A stretch of 49,102 nt of DNA from the NCBI RefSeq assembly GCF_016863295.1, contig NZ_BOOP01000035.1, positions 101,952 to 151,053 on the forward strand, read 5' to 3'. The stretch is from Planotetraspora phitsanulokensis. Its GTDB lineage: Bacteria > Actinomycetota > Actinomycetes > Streptosporangiales > Streptosporangiaceae. The position numbers and the translations under genes are program-made. The notes below the pieces were generated by a model. That model was not told where the DNA came from. It worked only from the letters and a program-made list of their open reading frames with translations, and did no database searches. Below, in pieces: positions 42,222 through 49,102 of this stretch (positions within the stretch are counted from its first letter, which is position 1; each line of letters starts with the position of its first letter).

Positions 42222-42653
42222 ATGGACTCGTGGATCATCTGGATCATCCTGGCCGCGGCGCTCGGCGTCGCCGAGATCTTCACGCTGACCGCTGCACTCG
42301 GGATCCTGTCCGTCGCGGCGCTCCTCACCGCGGGGGTGGCCGCCGTCGGCTTCCCGCCCGCCCTCCAGATCATCGTCTTCGTCCTGGCCGCGGGGGCCGG
42401 GCTCATCGGCGTGCGCCCGATCGCCATGCGGCACATCCGGCAGCCGCCCGCCCAGCGCTTCGGGGTCTCCGCGCTCGTCGGCAAGCCGGCGTACGTGACC
42501 AGGGAGGTCACCGGCCGTGACGGCCGGGTCCGCATCGGCGGCGAGGAGTGGTCCGCGCGGGCCTACGACGAGACACTCGTCATCCCTCCGGGGGCCACGG
42601 TAGACGTCATCGAGATCGAGGGCGCCACGGCCCTCGTCTATCCACGGGAGTGA
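42222..42653 (+). CDS. NfeD-family membrane protein
   Basis: 143 residues: two or three membrane helices (about 5-75) and a C-terminal OB-fold NfeD domain (LVGKPAYVTREV, GEEWSARAYDETLVIPPGATVDVIEIEGATALVYP). NfeD proteins partner with SPFH proteins in membrane microdomains; the SPFH gene starts 3 bases after its stop. Ribosome site GGAGGCGAGGC. Confidence 0.92.
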   Translation: MDSWIIWIILAAALGVAEIFTLTAALGILSVAALLTAGVAAVGFPPALQIIVFVLAAGAGLIGVRPIAMRHIRQPPAQRFGVSALVGKPAYVTREVTGRDGRVRIGGEEWSARAYDETLVIPPGATVDVIEIEGATALVYPRE

Positions 42654-42655
42654 GC

Positions 42656-43765
42656 ATGGACGCAGCCCTGATCGCCTTCATCGTCGTCGCCGTCCTCGCG
42701 GTGTTCACGGTGTTGCGCACGGTCCGCATCGTGCCGCAGGCCAGAGCCGCGAACGTCGAGCGGCTGGGGCGCTACTCCAGGACGCTGGCCCCCGGACTGA
42801 ACTTCGTCCTGCCCTTCATCGACCGGGTCCGCCCGCTGATCGACCTGCGTGAGCAGGTCGTGTCGTTCAAGCCGCAACCGGTGATCACCGAGGACAACCT
42901 GGTCGTCGACATCGACACGGTCCTGTACTTCCAGGTCACCGATCCCCGAGCGGCGGAATACGAGATCGCCAACTTCATCCAGGGCGTCGAGCAGCTCACC
43001 GTGACCACGCTGCGCAACGTCGTCGGCGGCATGGACCTGGAGTCGACGCTGACCTCGCGCGACACCATCAACAGCCAGCTGCGCGGCGTGCTCGACGAGG
43101 CGACGGGGAAGTGGGGCATCCGGGTCAACCGGGTGGAGATCAAGGCGATCGACCCGCCGAAGTCGATCAAGGAGGCCATGGAGAAGCAGATGCGCGCCGA
43201 GCGGGACAAGCGCGCCGCGATCCTCACGGCCGAGGGCCAGCGGCAGTCGAACATCCTGACCGCCGAGGGCGAGAAGCAGAGCGCGATCCTGCGGGCCGAG
43301 GGTGAGCGGACCTCGCAGATCCTCAAGGCCGAGGGCCAGTCCCAGGCCATCGACGAGGTGTTCCAGGCCGTCCACCGCAACGACCCCGACCCCAAGCTGC
43401 TCGCCTACCAGTACCTCCAGGTGCTCCCGCAGCTCGCCCAGGGGCAGGGCAACACGTTCTGGGTGATCCCGAGCGAGGTCACGGGTGCCCTGCAGGGGAT
43501 CTCCAAGGCGTTCACCGAGGCACTGCCGGCGTCGCCGGCCACCCGTGAACGCGAGCCGAGCCGGGCGGGCAGCGAGGCTGTCGCGGCGGCCGAGCAGGCC
43601 GCCGCGGAGGCGAAGGCCGCCGCCGAGGACAGCGAGACGACCGGTCCGCGCCAGATCGGGCCGGGCTCCGCCGGCATCGGCGCGCTTCCCGAGTCGGCGC
43701 TTTCCGAGTCGGCGGTCGCCGACGCTCAGCCGGCCGACTCCACCCGGTCCACGAAGCGCACGTAA
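42656..43765 (+). CDS. SPFH/Band 7 protein, stomatin/paraslipin-like
   Basis: 369 residues: one N-terminal helix (4-22), SPFH domain (about 25-200; YSRTLAPGLNFVLPFIDRV), then an Ala/Glu-rich coiled coil with repeated AEGxxQS/AEGE units (about 205-265), a C-terminal VLPQLAQGQGNTFWVIPSEV block, and an Ala/Ser-rich tail. It should form ring-like oligomers on the inner membrane with NfeD, organising membrane domains. The 3' 40 bases overlap the end of the convergent GTPase gene. Confidence 0.92.
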   Translation: MDAALIAFIVVAVLAVFTVLRTVRIVPQARAANVERLGRYSRTLAPGLNFVLPFIDRVRPLIDLREQVVSFKPQPVITEDNLVVDIDTVLYFQVTDPRAAEYEIANFIQGVEQLTVTTLRNVVGGMDLESTLTSRDTINSQLRGVLDEATGKWGIRVNRVEIKAIDPPKSIKEAMEKQMRAERDKRAAILTAEGQRQSNILTAEGEKQSAILRAEGERTSQILKAEGQSQAIDEVFQAVHRNDPDPKLLAYQYLQVLPQLAQGQGNTFWVIPSEVTGALQGISKAFTEALPASPATREREPSRAGSEAVAAAEQAAAEAKAAAEDSETTGPRQIGPGSAGIGALPESALSESAVADAQPADSTRSTKRT

Positions 43766-45300
43766 CGGCTCTGCTCCTCGCAGGCGGGGATGATCACGAG
43801 TTCCTCGCCCACACGGTCGATGGCGGCCCGCAAGGTCTTGGCCACCTTGCGGGCCCTTCGCCGTCCGCCGATCCAGGCCGCGACCCGGGAGAGCAGGGCG
43901 ACGAGCACTCCGGCCGCCGCGCCGCCGAGCAGCAGCACGGTGGGCCAGGACGCCTGCCCCACCGTGGGCGTGGGCGGCCTCGGCAGCAGCAGGTAGCCGA
44001 GGGCCGCCAGGACGAGCAACCACAGCGCGCCGGCGGCCATCGTCCCTGTCACCAGCCACTGGAGCGTCCCGATCACCCGCCACCAGCGCGGTCTCTTCGA
44101 GGCGCCGAGTGTGGCTCTCGACACCGCCCGGTCGAGCGCGTCTCCCAGCTCGTCCGACCGCGCCCGCGCCGCGTGCCGCACGGCCGCCGCCCAGGGCTCG
44201 GGCAGGCCCTCCGAGACGGCGGCGCCCACATCCCGCACGGCCGTGTCGACCATGGTCAGCTGCACGGCCGTCGGCGCAGGCAACGACGTGCGGCCCCTGC
44301 TCGACAGATGGAGCCGGCGGAGCGGATCGGGACGCAGCCCGCGCACCCACCGGGTGACCGGCCATCCCGTCGCCGCGACCGCGCGGTGCCGGTGCGACTT
44401 GGCGACCGACCGCACCACCAGCGGCACCGCCGCCGCCTCGGCCAGCGCCCTCGACAGCGGGCGGACCAGCGCGGCCTGCGACACGGGAGCGGACGCTGTC
44501 CCGCCGGTCGTCTCCGACAGGGCGTCGGCCGCCGTGCCCACGTCGGCGGCCAGCCTCGCCGCCCACGCCGTACGGCGGGACACCTTCCGGTCGAGCGCGG
44601 CCCGCAGGTCGGGCAGGCCCTGACCGGTCCGGGCCGACACGCCGAGGACCGGGACCCCCTCGAGCCCGTCGGCCGCCAGCAGCCCGCGCAGGTCGTCGAG
44701 ACAGCGCCTGATCGCCCGCTCGGGCAGCCGGTCGATCTGGTTGAGCACCACGAGCATGGAGTCGCGATGCCGGCCGAGCGCCTTGAGGTAGCGCTCGTGC
44801 ACGGCCGCGTCGGCGTACTTCTGCGGGTCGAGCACCCACACGAGCAGGTCGACCACGCCGACGAGCCGATCGACCTCCAGCCGGTGGGAGAGCACGATCG
44901 AGTCGTGGTCGGGCAGGTCGAGCAGGATCAGCCCGGAGCCCTCCCCCACCACATGGCGCAGGGGCACGCTGAGCCAGTCGAGCAACGGGCCCGAGCCGTC
45001 GGGGCTCCAGAGGGCGGCCTGGGCCTGCGAGGTCGTGGGCCGGGTGGCGCCCACCTCGGCCAGGTCAGTGCCGGCCAGGGCGTTGAAGATCGACGACTTC
45101 CCGCTGCCCGTCGCCCCCGCCAGGGCGACCGCCGTGTGATCCACCGACAGGCTGCGCCGTACACCCGCACGGTCGACCACCGCGCGGGCGCGGTCCACCA
45201 CCGCCTGGTCCAGCCGTCCCTCTGCCAGGTCAGCCGCCTCGGCGAGCGCCGCCAGCCGGTCGTCGAGGGACGCCTCCGCCTTGCCGCGCAGGAGCTTCAC
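43726..45300 (-). CDS. Dynamin-like membrane GTPase (DynB-like)
   Basis: 524 residues. G1 GATGSGKS at 62-69, threonine switch region TRPTTSQ, G3 DLPDHDS at 128-134, G4 NQID at 187-190. Helical middle part, then two membrane helices (about 418-440 and 448-470) and a basic tail. With the GTPase encoded just upstream (4-base overlap, GTGA) it matches the paired dynamin-like proteins of streptomycetes that stabilise FtsZ at sporulation septa (DynA/DynB). Assignment to that pair is by architecture; YfjP-type GTPases are the alternative. Confidence 0.75.
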   Translation of the reverse strand: MKLLRGKAEASLDDRLAALAEAADLAEGRLDQAVVDRARAVVDRAGVRRSLSVDHTAVALAGATGSGKSSIFNALAGTDLAEVGATRPTTSQAQAALWSPDGSGPLLDWLSVPLRHVVGEGSGLILLDLPDHDSIVLSHRLEVDRLVGVVDLLVWVLDPQKYADAAVHERYLKALGRHRDSMLVVLNQIDRLPERAIRRCLDDLRGLLAADGLEGVPVLGVSARTGQGLPDLRAALDRKVSRRTAWAARLAADVGTAADALSETTGGTASAPVSQAALVRPLSRALAEAAAVPLVVRSVAKSHRHRAVAATGWPVTRWVRGLRPDPLRRLHLSSRGRTSLPAPTAVQLTMVDTAVRDVGAAVSEGLPEPWAAAVRHAARARSDELGDALDRAVSRATLGASKRPRWWRVIGTLQWLVTGTMAAGALWLLVLAALGYLLLPRPPTPTVGQASWPTVLLLGGAAAGVLVALLSRVAAWIGGRRRARKVAKTLRAAIDRVGEELVIIPACEEQSRYVRFVDRVESAG

Positions 45301-47012
45301 AGGGCGCCTCTCTCCTGTACGGCTTTCACGACCTCCCTGAGGCGGGCGGCCGTGTCATCCGCGGGCCCGAGACCGTCGATCAACGAGGTGAACCGGGCCT
45401 GCTCCAGATCGAAGATCTCGCGCACCCGGCGGCGGAGGTCCTCCCGCGCGTTCTGCGTCAGGGTCCGCACGGCCTGGTCGCCGAAGATCGCCTCCAGCAG
45501 CTTCTGGCTCAGGACGGTGGTGCCGCCCGCGATGCCGATCTCGATGCCGGTGATCCCGCCGGTGGACGTGAACACGGCCAGCATGAGCAGCAGCCCCAGG
45601 CTGTTGACGCCGAACGACGCGGCCCGCGCGGTCGTCCGCCGATCGGCGCCCTCCGACCTGACGAGGTCGAGGACGTAGCCCTGCCAGGCCCGTACGGCCG
45701 CGGCCGCCCCCGGCTGCAGGTCCGGGGAGGCTCGGCCGAGCCGGCCGCTGATCCGGACGCCGGAATGCTCCAGCAGGTCACGGCCCGCGGGCATGGCCAG
45801 CCATGACTCCACGGCCCGTTCGGCCGCGCCGTCGGCGCTCGCTCGGACGAGGGACTCGATCCCGCTCTCGAGCGCGGTCCGCAGCTCCCTCGCCGGCGCG
45901 GGCCGCCCGGTGAACACCGCGGTGATGCGGTCGCGCAGCCACCCGATGCGTGACTCCAGGGATCGCATGAGGTCCCCGGTGCCGACGAAGTCCTGCCAGC
46001 GGGCCAACACCTCCCCGCGGAGCAGCAGGCCGTCACGCATGCCCTCGTCGAACGCGGACATCCCCGAGTCGTAGGCCCGCTCCGCCACCGCCCGGAGCTC
46101 GGCTATTCCCGCCCGCTGGTGGTCGACCCGGTCGGCGAGGGCGGGCACCCGGGTGCTCAGGCTGTCGAGCGCCCCCGTCAGGGTCCGCCGCACCACGGCC
46201 GCCCGGGACCGCGCGTCGGCCGACAGCCCGGCGAGCCACGTGGCGATCGGCTGCACGGCCTGCGCGGGCAGCCGTGCATGCTCCGACGGCAACTCCAGCT
46301 CCGGGACGACGAACAGCGGCGTGCCGCCCAGGCCGTTCTCCCGGAGGAGCCGGGTGAGATCGGCGGTGACGGGCGCGCGCGCCTCCGACGGCGCCCGCTG
46401 GAGGATGACCGCGAGGGCCGTGCTGCGCTCCCTGGCCGTCCGCAGGAAGCTCCACGGGACCTCGTCGGCGTACCGCGCGGCCGTGGTGACGAACAACCAC
46501 AGGTCGGCCGCGGCGAGCAGTTGGGCGGCCAGCTCGCGGTTGGCGATGACGACCGAGTCGATGTCGGGTGCGTCGAGCAACGCCAGCCCGGGAGGCAGCA
46601 GGCCGGCGGTCGCGATCCTGAGGGTGCCCGGCTCGCCGCGGCCGTCTCCGGTGACCCGCGGCAGGCCGGGGAGGATGCTCGTCGAGGTGAACCAGGCCGA
46701 GTCGGCCGGGTTGGCCACCAGGGTCGGCGCCAGCGTCGTCGGGCGCAACACCCCCGGCTCGGTGACGCTCTCGCCCACGAGCGAGTTGACCAGTGTGGAC
46801 TTCCCGGCTCCGGTCGAGCCTCCGACCACCGCGAGCAGCGGCGCGTCGATGGCGGCGAGACGGGGCAGCAGGTAGTCGTCGAGCTGCCCGCGCAGCTCCT
46901 TCAGAGCACGCCGATCGGCCGCGACGTCGCCGATCGCCAGGGGGAACAGATCCGGATCGAGGTGGTGACGCAGGCTCTGGAGGGCCGCGAGTAGCCCTAC
47001 GTTTCCCTCCAT
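45297..47012 (-). CDS. Dynamin-like GTPase (DynA-like)
   Basis: 571 residues from an ATG at 47012 (an in-frame TTG at 47063 would add 17). G1 GGSTGAGKST at 64-73, PTTLAPTL switch region, G3 DAPDIDS; the G4 motif is replaced by an ILQRAP-type strand. A long helical region includes ALESRIGWLRDRITAVFTG and ends with a hydrophobic hairpin (about 475-520, LGLLLMLAVFTSTGG) like a membrane-inserting paddle. First gene of the two-GTPase operon; probably forms a hetero-oligomer with the second. Confidence 0.75.
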   Translation of the reverse strand: MEGNVGLLAALQSLRHHLDPDLFPLAIGDVAADRRALKELRGQLDDYLLPRLAAIDAPLLAVVGGSTGAGKSTLVNSLVGESVTEPGVLRPTTLAPTLVANPADSAWFTSTSILPGLPRVTGDGRGEPGTLRIATAGLLPPGLALLDAPDIDSVVIANRELAAQLLAAADLWLFVTTAARYADEVPWSFLRTARERSTALAVILQRAPSEARAPVTADLTRLLRENGLGGTPLFVVPELELPSEHARLPAQAVQPIATWLAGLSADARSRAAVVRRTLTGALDSLSTRVPALADRVDHQRAGIAELRAVAERAYDSGMSAFDEGMRDGLLLRGEVLARWQDFVGTGDLMRSLESRIGWLRDRITAVFTGRPAPARELRTALESGIESLVRASADGAAERAVESWLAMPAGRDLLEHSGVRISGRLGRASPDLQPGAAAAVRAWQGYVLDLVRSEGADRRTTARAASFGVNSLGLLLMLAVFTSTGGITGIEIGIAGGTTVLSQKLLEAIFGDQAVRTLTQNAREDLRRRVREIFDLEQARFTSLIDGLGPADDTAARLREVVKAVQERGAL

Positions 47013-47108
47013 AACCCCGGCTTTCCCCGTGCCCGGGCCCCCCAACGCCGCGATCAGTGACAAATTTCGGCGAAGGGGGGCACCCGGCGACGCTCAGGCC
47101 CTTCCCCG

Positions 47109-47123
47109 GCCGTGATCATGCAC
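47109..47123. repeat. 15-base repeat GCCGTGATCATGCAC, copy 2
   Basis: Identical to 24050-24064 and placed where base composition begins to fall towards the right end. See copy 1 for the limits of this match. Confidence 0.3.
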
Positions 47124-47233
47124 GTATGAAAGAAGTAATCCACCTAGTGTCCTGACCTGCTGTGTTGCCTCTGTGACCTACCTGACTCCGGACATCGCCG
47201 GGGGAAGCTCCCAGGTCTCCATGGCCATCAAAG

Positions 47234-47641
47234 GTGGAGCAGTACATCAAGCAGGCTGGAGAGGCTGGAGTCTCGGCTACGGAGATCCTTCGGAAGTTCA
47301 ACATCCGAGCGGCCGACGTGGAGGCCGCTGTGGCGGGCCTGGACACGATCGAAGTCTCCAAGGTCCAGGGAGGCCGTGGACGGCCTAGCACTCGGTACAC
47401 CTACGTGACTGCCACTCCCGTGGCTGACACGATCGAAGAAATGAACGAAGTAACGGAGACCACTCTCGTGGTCGAAGTCCGGGAGGAGTCGAAGGAAGTC
47501 CGGGAGACGGCTCCCGACGTTCCCTCTGCGGTCAGTGTCCTCCGGGCCAGGCTGGCAGTTCTGGAGGCTCCCAAGGTCGTGGAGGCTACCCCTGTGGCTC
47601 CCGTGGAGCCTCCAAGACTCTTACCGGAGTCGCTGCCCTGA
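47234..47641 (+). CDS. Winged-helix protein, frameshifted (N-terminal part)
   Basis: 135 codons from a GTG. Residues 1-60 (EQYIKQAGEAGVSATEILRK, then NIRAADVEAAVAGL and GGRGRPSTRYTYV) look like a small winged-helix DNA-binding domain; an acidic/valine-rich linker follows. Two oddities: an ATG at 47221 (ATGGCCATCAAA) would join in frame if one G before the GTG were absent, giving MAIKVEQYIKQ. At 47608 the repeat GGCTCCCGTGGAG lacks one G compared with its copy at 47664-47676, causing the stop at 47641. The intact gene would continue to 47823 (next entry). Not recognised as a known family. Confidence 0.55.
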   Translation: MEQYIKQAGEAGVSATEILRKFNIRAADVEAAVAGLDTIEVSKVQGGRGRPSTRYTYVTATPVADTIEEMNEVTETTLVVEVREESKEVRETAPDVPSAVSVLRARLAVLEAPKVVEATPVAPVEPPRLLPESLP

Positions 47642-47823
47642 GGGCTCTCCTGGACGCTCCTACGGCTCCCGTGGAGGCCGTCAAGGCTCCCAAGGTCAAG
47701 AAGGCCAAGAAGGGCAAGAAGTCCAAGAAGTTCGCGACCAAGAACGCTCCCGTGACGGAAGTGCCGTCCACCATCGGGACCAAGGTGATCCCCGTTCCTC
47801 AGGTCATCTTCCAGGCCGCCTAG
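47609..47823 (+). pseudogene. Out-of-frame Lys-rich C-terminal tail of the winged-helix gene
   Basis: After restoring one G at 47608/47609 the frame reads ASKTLTGVAALRALLDAP, then APVEAVKAPKV, a lysine-rich run (KKAKKGKKSKK at about 47697-47729) and ends at TAG 47821-47823. A terminator hairpin stands 13 bases after this TAG, so this is the natural gene end. The product would be a winged helix with a histone-H1-like basic tail. Confidence 0.6.
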
Positions 47824-47835
47824 CGGTACAGATAG

Positions 47836-47863
47836 GCCCCGGCTGGCTCAGGCTGGCCGGGGC
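47836..47863 (+). terminator. Terminator after the winged-helix / Lys-rich gene
   Basis: GCCCCGGC (47836-47843) and GCCGGGGC (47856-47863) form a perfect 8-bp stem with a 12-base loop, followed by TTACT. Confidence 0.7.
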
Positions 47864-48001
47864 TTACTGGCATTAAACCTTGGTCCCAAACTGGGGTTTC
47901 ATGATGCCCGAGATAAGTTCTAACTCACCACTGACGCGAAATCGGGCTGTATGTCGGGCGATAGCTGCACACTTGCCCACGTATCCCTCCGACTCCCCAG
48001 G

Positions 48002-48217
48002 ATGCGTGACCCGATGCTTCTTCCTCAGTCTCCCCGATGGCAGAGAGCAGTGATCGTTGCCCTGCTCACCCTTCCAGTGCTCGCGATCATTCTTCTGAGT
48101 TCCCCCGTGTGGCTTGTGCTGCCGTTCACGGCATCGGGGAAGGTCTTCATCCTTGAGATGACCGACAAACTGACGGACTGCCTTAAGGCGTTCATGCGTG
48201 ACCACGATCGAAAGTAA
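48002..48217 (+). CDS. Small membrane protein, unknown
   Basis: 71 residues from an ATG at 48002 (an in-frame start at 47951 is possible). A hydrophobic stretch (about 15-40: VIVALLTLPVLAIILLSSPV) makes one long or two short membrane helices; the tail is charged (EMTDKLTDCLKAFMRDHDRK). The ribosome site is poor. It lies in the lower-GC right end and stops just before the shared hairpin at 48221. No family recognised. Confidence 0.45.
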   Translation: MRDPMLLPQSPRWQRAVIVALLTLPVLAIILLSSPVWLVLPFTASGKVFILEMTDKLTDCLKAFMRDHDRK

Positions 48218-48241
48218 AAACCCCCGGCATGGCACCGGGGG
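48216..48241 (-). terminator. Rho-independent terminator of the DUF397 operon
   Basis: Read on the minus strand, CCCCCGG-N7-CCGGGGG (48241 to 48221) is followed by TTTTT (48220-48216), 28 bases past the DUF397 stop. It may also serve the convergent small membrane gene. Confidence 0.88.
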
Positions 48242-48269
48242 TGAGATGGATCTTTCGTTCTGGGAACTC

Positions 48270-48509
48270 TCAGACCTCTACGGAAGTGATCCACTCCTCC
48301 GACGGGTCGGGATCGAAGCAGGGTTCCAGGTCGAACTCCCCACCCTTCACAGCACGCAGGAACACAGCCCACTCTGTGAAGGTGTAGGAGAGCACGGGCG
48401 AAGCTTCCCCGTGCTTTGAATCACGGACCTTGACGCCATCGTTGGTGATGCCGACCTCTACGCACTGGCCCGTGCTGTTCGACTCCAGAGCCTTCCGCCA
48501 CACGATCAC
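48270..48509 (-). CDS. DUF397 domain protein
   Basis: 79 residues from a GTG at 48509 overlapping the upstream stop by 4 bases (GTGA). Family markers: VWRKALESN, CVEVG, VKVRDSKHG, VLSYTFTEWAVFLRAVKGGEFD. DUF397 proteins are small partners of WhiJ-type XRE/DUF5753 regulators in actinobacteria; here the coupled upstream gene is not an XRE protein, and the usual regulator is not in the window. Confidence 0.87.
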   Translation of the reverse strand: MIVWRKALESNSTGQCVEVGITNDGVKVRDSKHGEASPVLSYTFTEWAVFLRAVKGGEFDLEPCFDPDPSEEWITSVEV

Positions 48510-48835
48510 GAGGCCACTCCCGTGGCCCATCCGGCGATGAACCGAAGGGCTGACTCAGGACTCCTCACGTCCCCCAGGGGGACAATTGCCTTGGACTTCG
48601 GGAGAGTGATCTCAATGGATCGATCGTCGATCGTGAGGACGGCTACCTCTCGACCAAGACCGTAGATCTCCAGTTCCGGCGCTCCGTGCTCTCGCATGGG
48701 GTGGCCCTCCATCCGGAGGGTGAGATGAGTGATGAGACGCGATCGGACGCCGCGCGTCCGTAGCAGGTCCCGGAGATTACTCAGAAGGATCGTTTGCTTC
48801 GTCGCCGTTCCGGCGCTGACGGTCGCTTGGCTCAT
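48506..48835 (-). CDS. Hypothetical protein coupled to DUF397
   Basis: 109 residues from an ATG at 48835 (a longer frame reaches 48898). No recognised domain; an N-terminal helical, basic part (LSNLRDLLRTRGVRSRLITH) is followed by beta-type segments (APELEIYGLGREVAVLTIDD, SIEITLPKSKAIVPLG). TACGCT lies 7 bases before the ATG. Codon use is less GC-biased than in the left genes. Probably forms a functional pair with the DUF397 protein. Confidence 0.65.
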   Translation of the reverse strand: MSQATVSAGTATKQTILLSNLRDLLRTRGVRSRLITHLTLRMEGHPMREHGAPELEIYGLGREVAVLTIDDRSIEITLPKSKAIVPLGDVRSPESALRFIAGWATGVAS

Positions 48836-48941
48836 GCCTAGCAGCGTATGAGGCCCTGTGACGCCCTGTAAACACCTATGACATGCCAAGAAGTCCAATG
48901 ACCTTCTATGCCTCTACGTGAGGGCGTGGGAGGTTTCTGGC

Positions 48942-49102
48942 GTGATCCAGTGGAATCCTCGCGAACTCAAGTGGGTGCAGGTGGCCAACCTCATTCGTGA
49001 GCGCATCCGGTCAGGGCACTACGGCACTGACGGCCTGATCTCGGAAGTGGCGCTAGAGGCTGAGCTAGGCGTCGCCCGGCCGACCATTCGCAAGGCCATT
49101 GG
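48942..49102 (+). CDS. GntR-family regulator, 3' end cut by window
   Basis: 53 codons from a GTG with GGGAGG eight bases upstream. WVQVANLIRERIRSGHYGTD, SEVALEAELGVARPTIRKAI is a GntR winged helix-turn-helix. GntR regulators of this size class (KorSA-like) are typical in actinomycete integrative elements, which would fit the changed composition here. Confidence 0.8.
   Translation, partial: MIQWNPRELKWVQVANLIRERIRSGHYGTDGLISEVALEAELGVARPTIRKAI

Noticed and set aside
24050-47123. The 15-base repeat GCCGTGATCATGCAC as att sites of a 23-kb element
   Set aside because: The enclosed genes are ordinary chromosomal types with no integrase, and a 15-base match is near chance for this length.
47173-47388. 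71-codon frame overlapping the winged-helix gene start
   Set aside because: Glycine/arginine-rich translation without structure; the alternative frame gives a recognisable winged helix.
47873-48235. 120-codon minus-strand frame opposite the small membrane gene
   Set aside because: It would run through the terminator hairpin of the DUF397 operon and has no coherent composition.
1-49102. CRISPR arrays, tRNA and rRNA genes, complete insertion sequences
   Set aside because: None seen on reading: no regularly spaced repeats, no cloverleaf recognised, no transposase frame.

Overview
This is high-GC actinobacterial DNA, most like a filamentous member of the Streptosporangiales or a related order. 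The signs are GC-rich third codon positions, many GTG and TTG starts, several starts just downstream of -10-like hexamers (leaderless genes), DUF397 and MmyB-type regulators, and a Streptomyces-like set of secreted hydrolases, two-component proteins and dynamin-like GTPases. No rRNA, tRNA or CRISPR array was seen.

Left part (1-7.7 kb): a truncated secreted GH95/DUF5703-like glycosidase, a bicupin Mn-dependent oxalate decarboxylase, and an Nramp Mn transporter that could supply its metal. A tightly overlapping MaoC / CitE-type lyase / CoA-transferase operon follows, with the composition of the itaconate-degrading rip (ict-ich-ccl) operon. A 5'-truncated deazaflavin nitroreductase remnant is joined to its end. 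From 7.7 to 13.3 kb there is a secreted ricin-lectin plus beta-helix protein, a sensorless histidine kinase, and two tandemly duplicated XRE/MmyB regulators whose promoters are also duplicated.

Middle (13.3-24 kb): a secreted 5'-nucleotidase with a possible PHO box, a molybdopterin oxidoreductase with its flavin reductase and a small zinc-ribbon protein, an SMP-30 lactonase divergent from an Lrp regulator, and a signalling block. The block holds a stand-alone receiver, a NarL regulator, a DUF4118-GAF kinase, a HAMP kinase and a STAS anti-sigma antagonist. From 24.2 to 29.4 kb lies an extracytoplasmic metal/redox neighbourhood: DUF6220-like protein plus multicopper oxidase, a ZIP-like permease fused to an IHF-like C-terminal domain, a double SH3b secreted protein, and Cu/Zn superoxide dismutase.

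Right part (29.5-47 kb): an APC permease, a hydrolase-TetR operon with two phased operators, a DUF2975-HTH pair with two phased operators, a 30-residue membrane peptide, ketopantoate-reductase-like and KdpE-like genes, an EF-hand protein, and an AAA+ ATPase coupled to a flavin oxidase. Then come an IclR regulator with homogentisate dioxygenase and fumarylacetoacetase (tyrosine catabolism), an Ig-like lipoprotein fragment, an NfeD-SPFH pair, and a convergent pair of dynamin-like GTPases. After about 47.1 kb base composition and gene style change (lower GC, small proteins, DUF397, a GntR regulator running off the end). This looks like the edge of accessory or integrated DNA. Its first gene carries a visible one-base frameshift.
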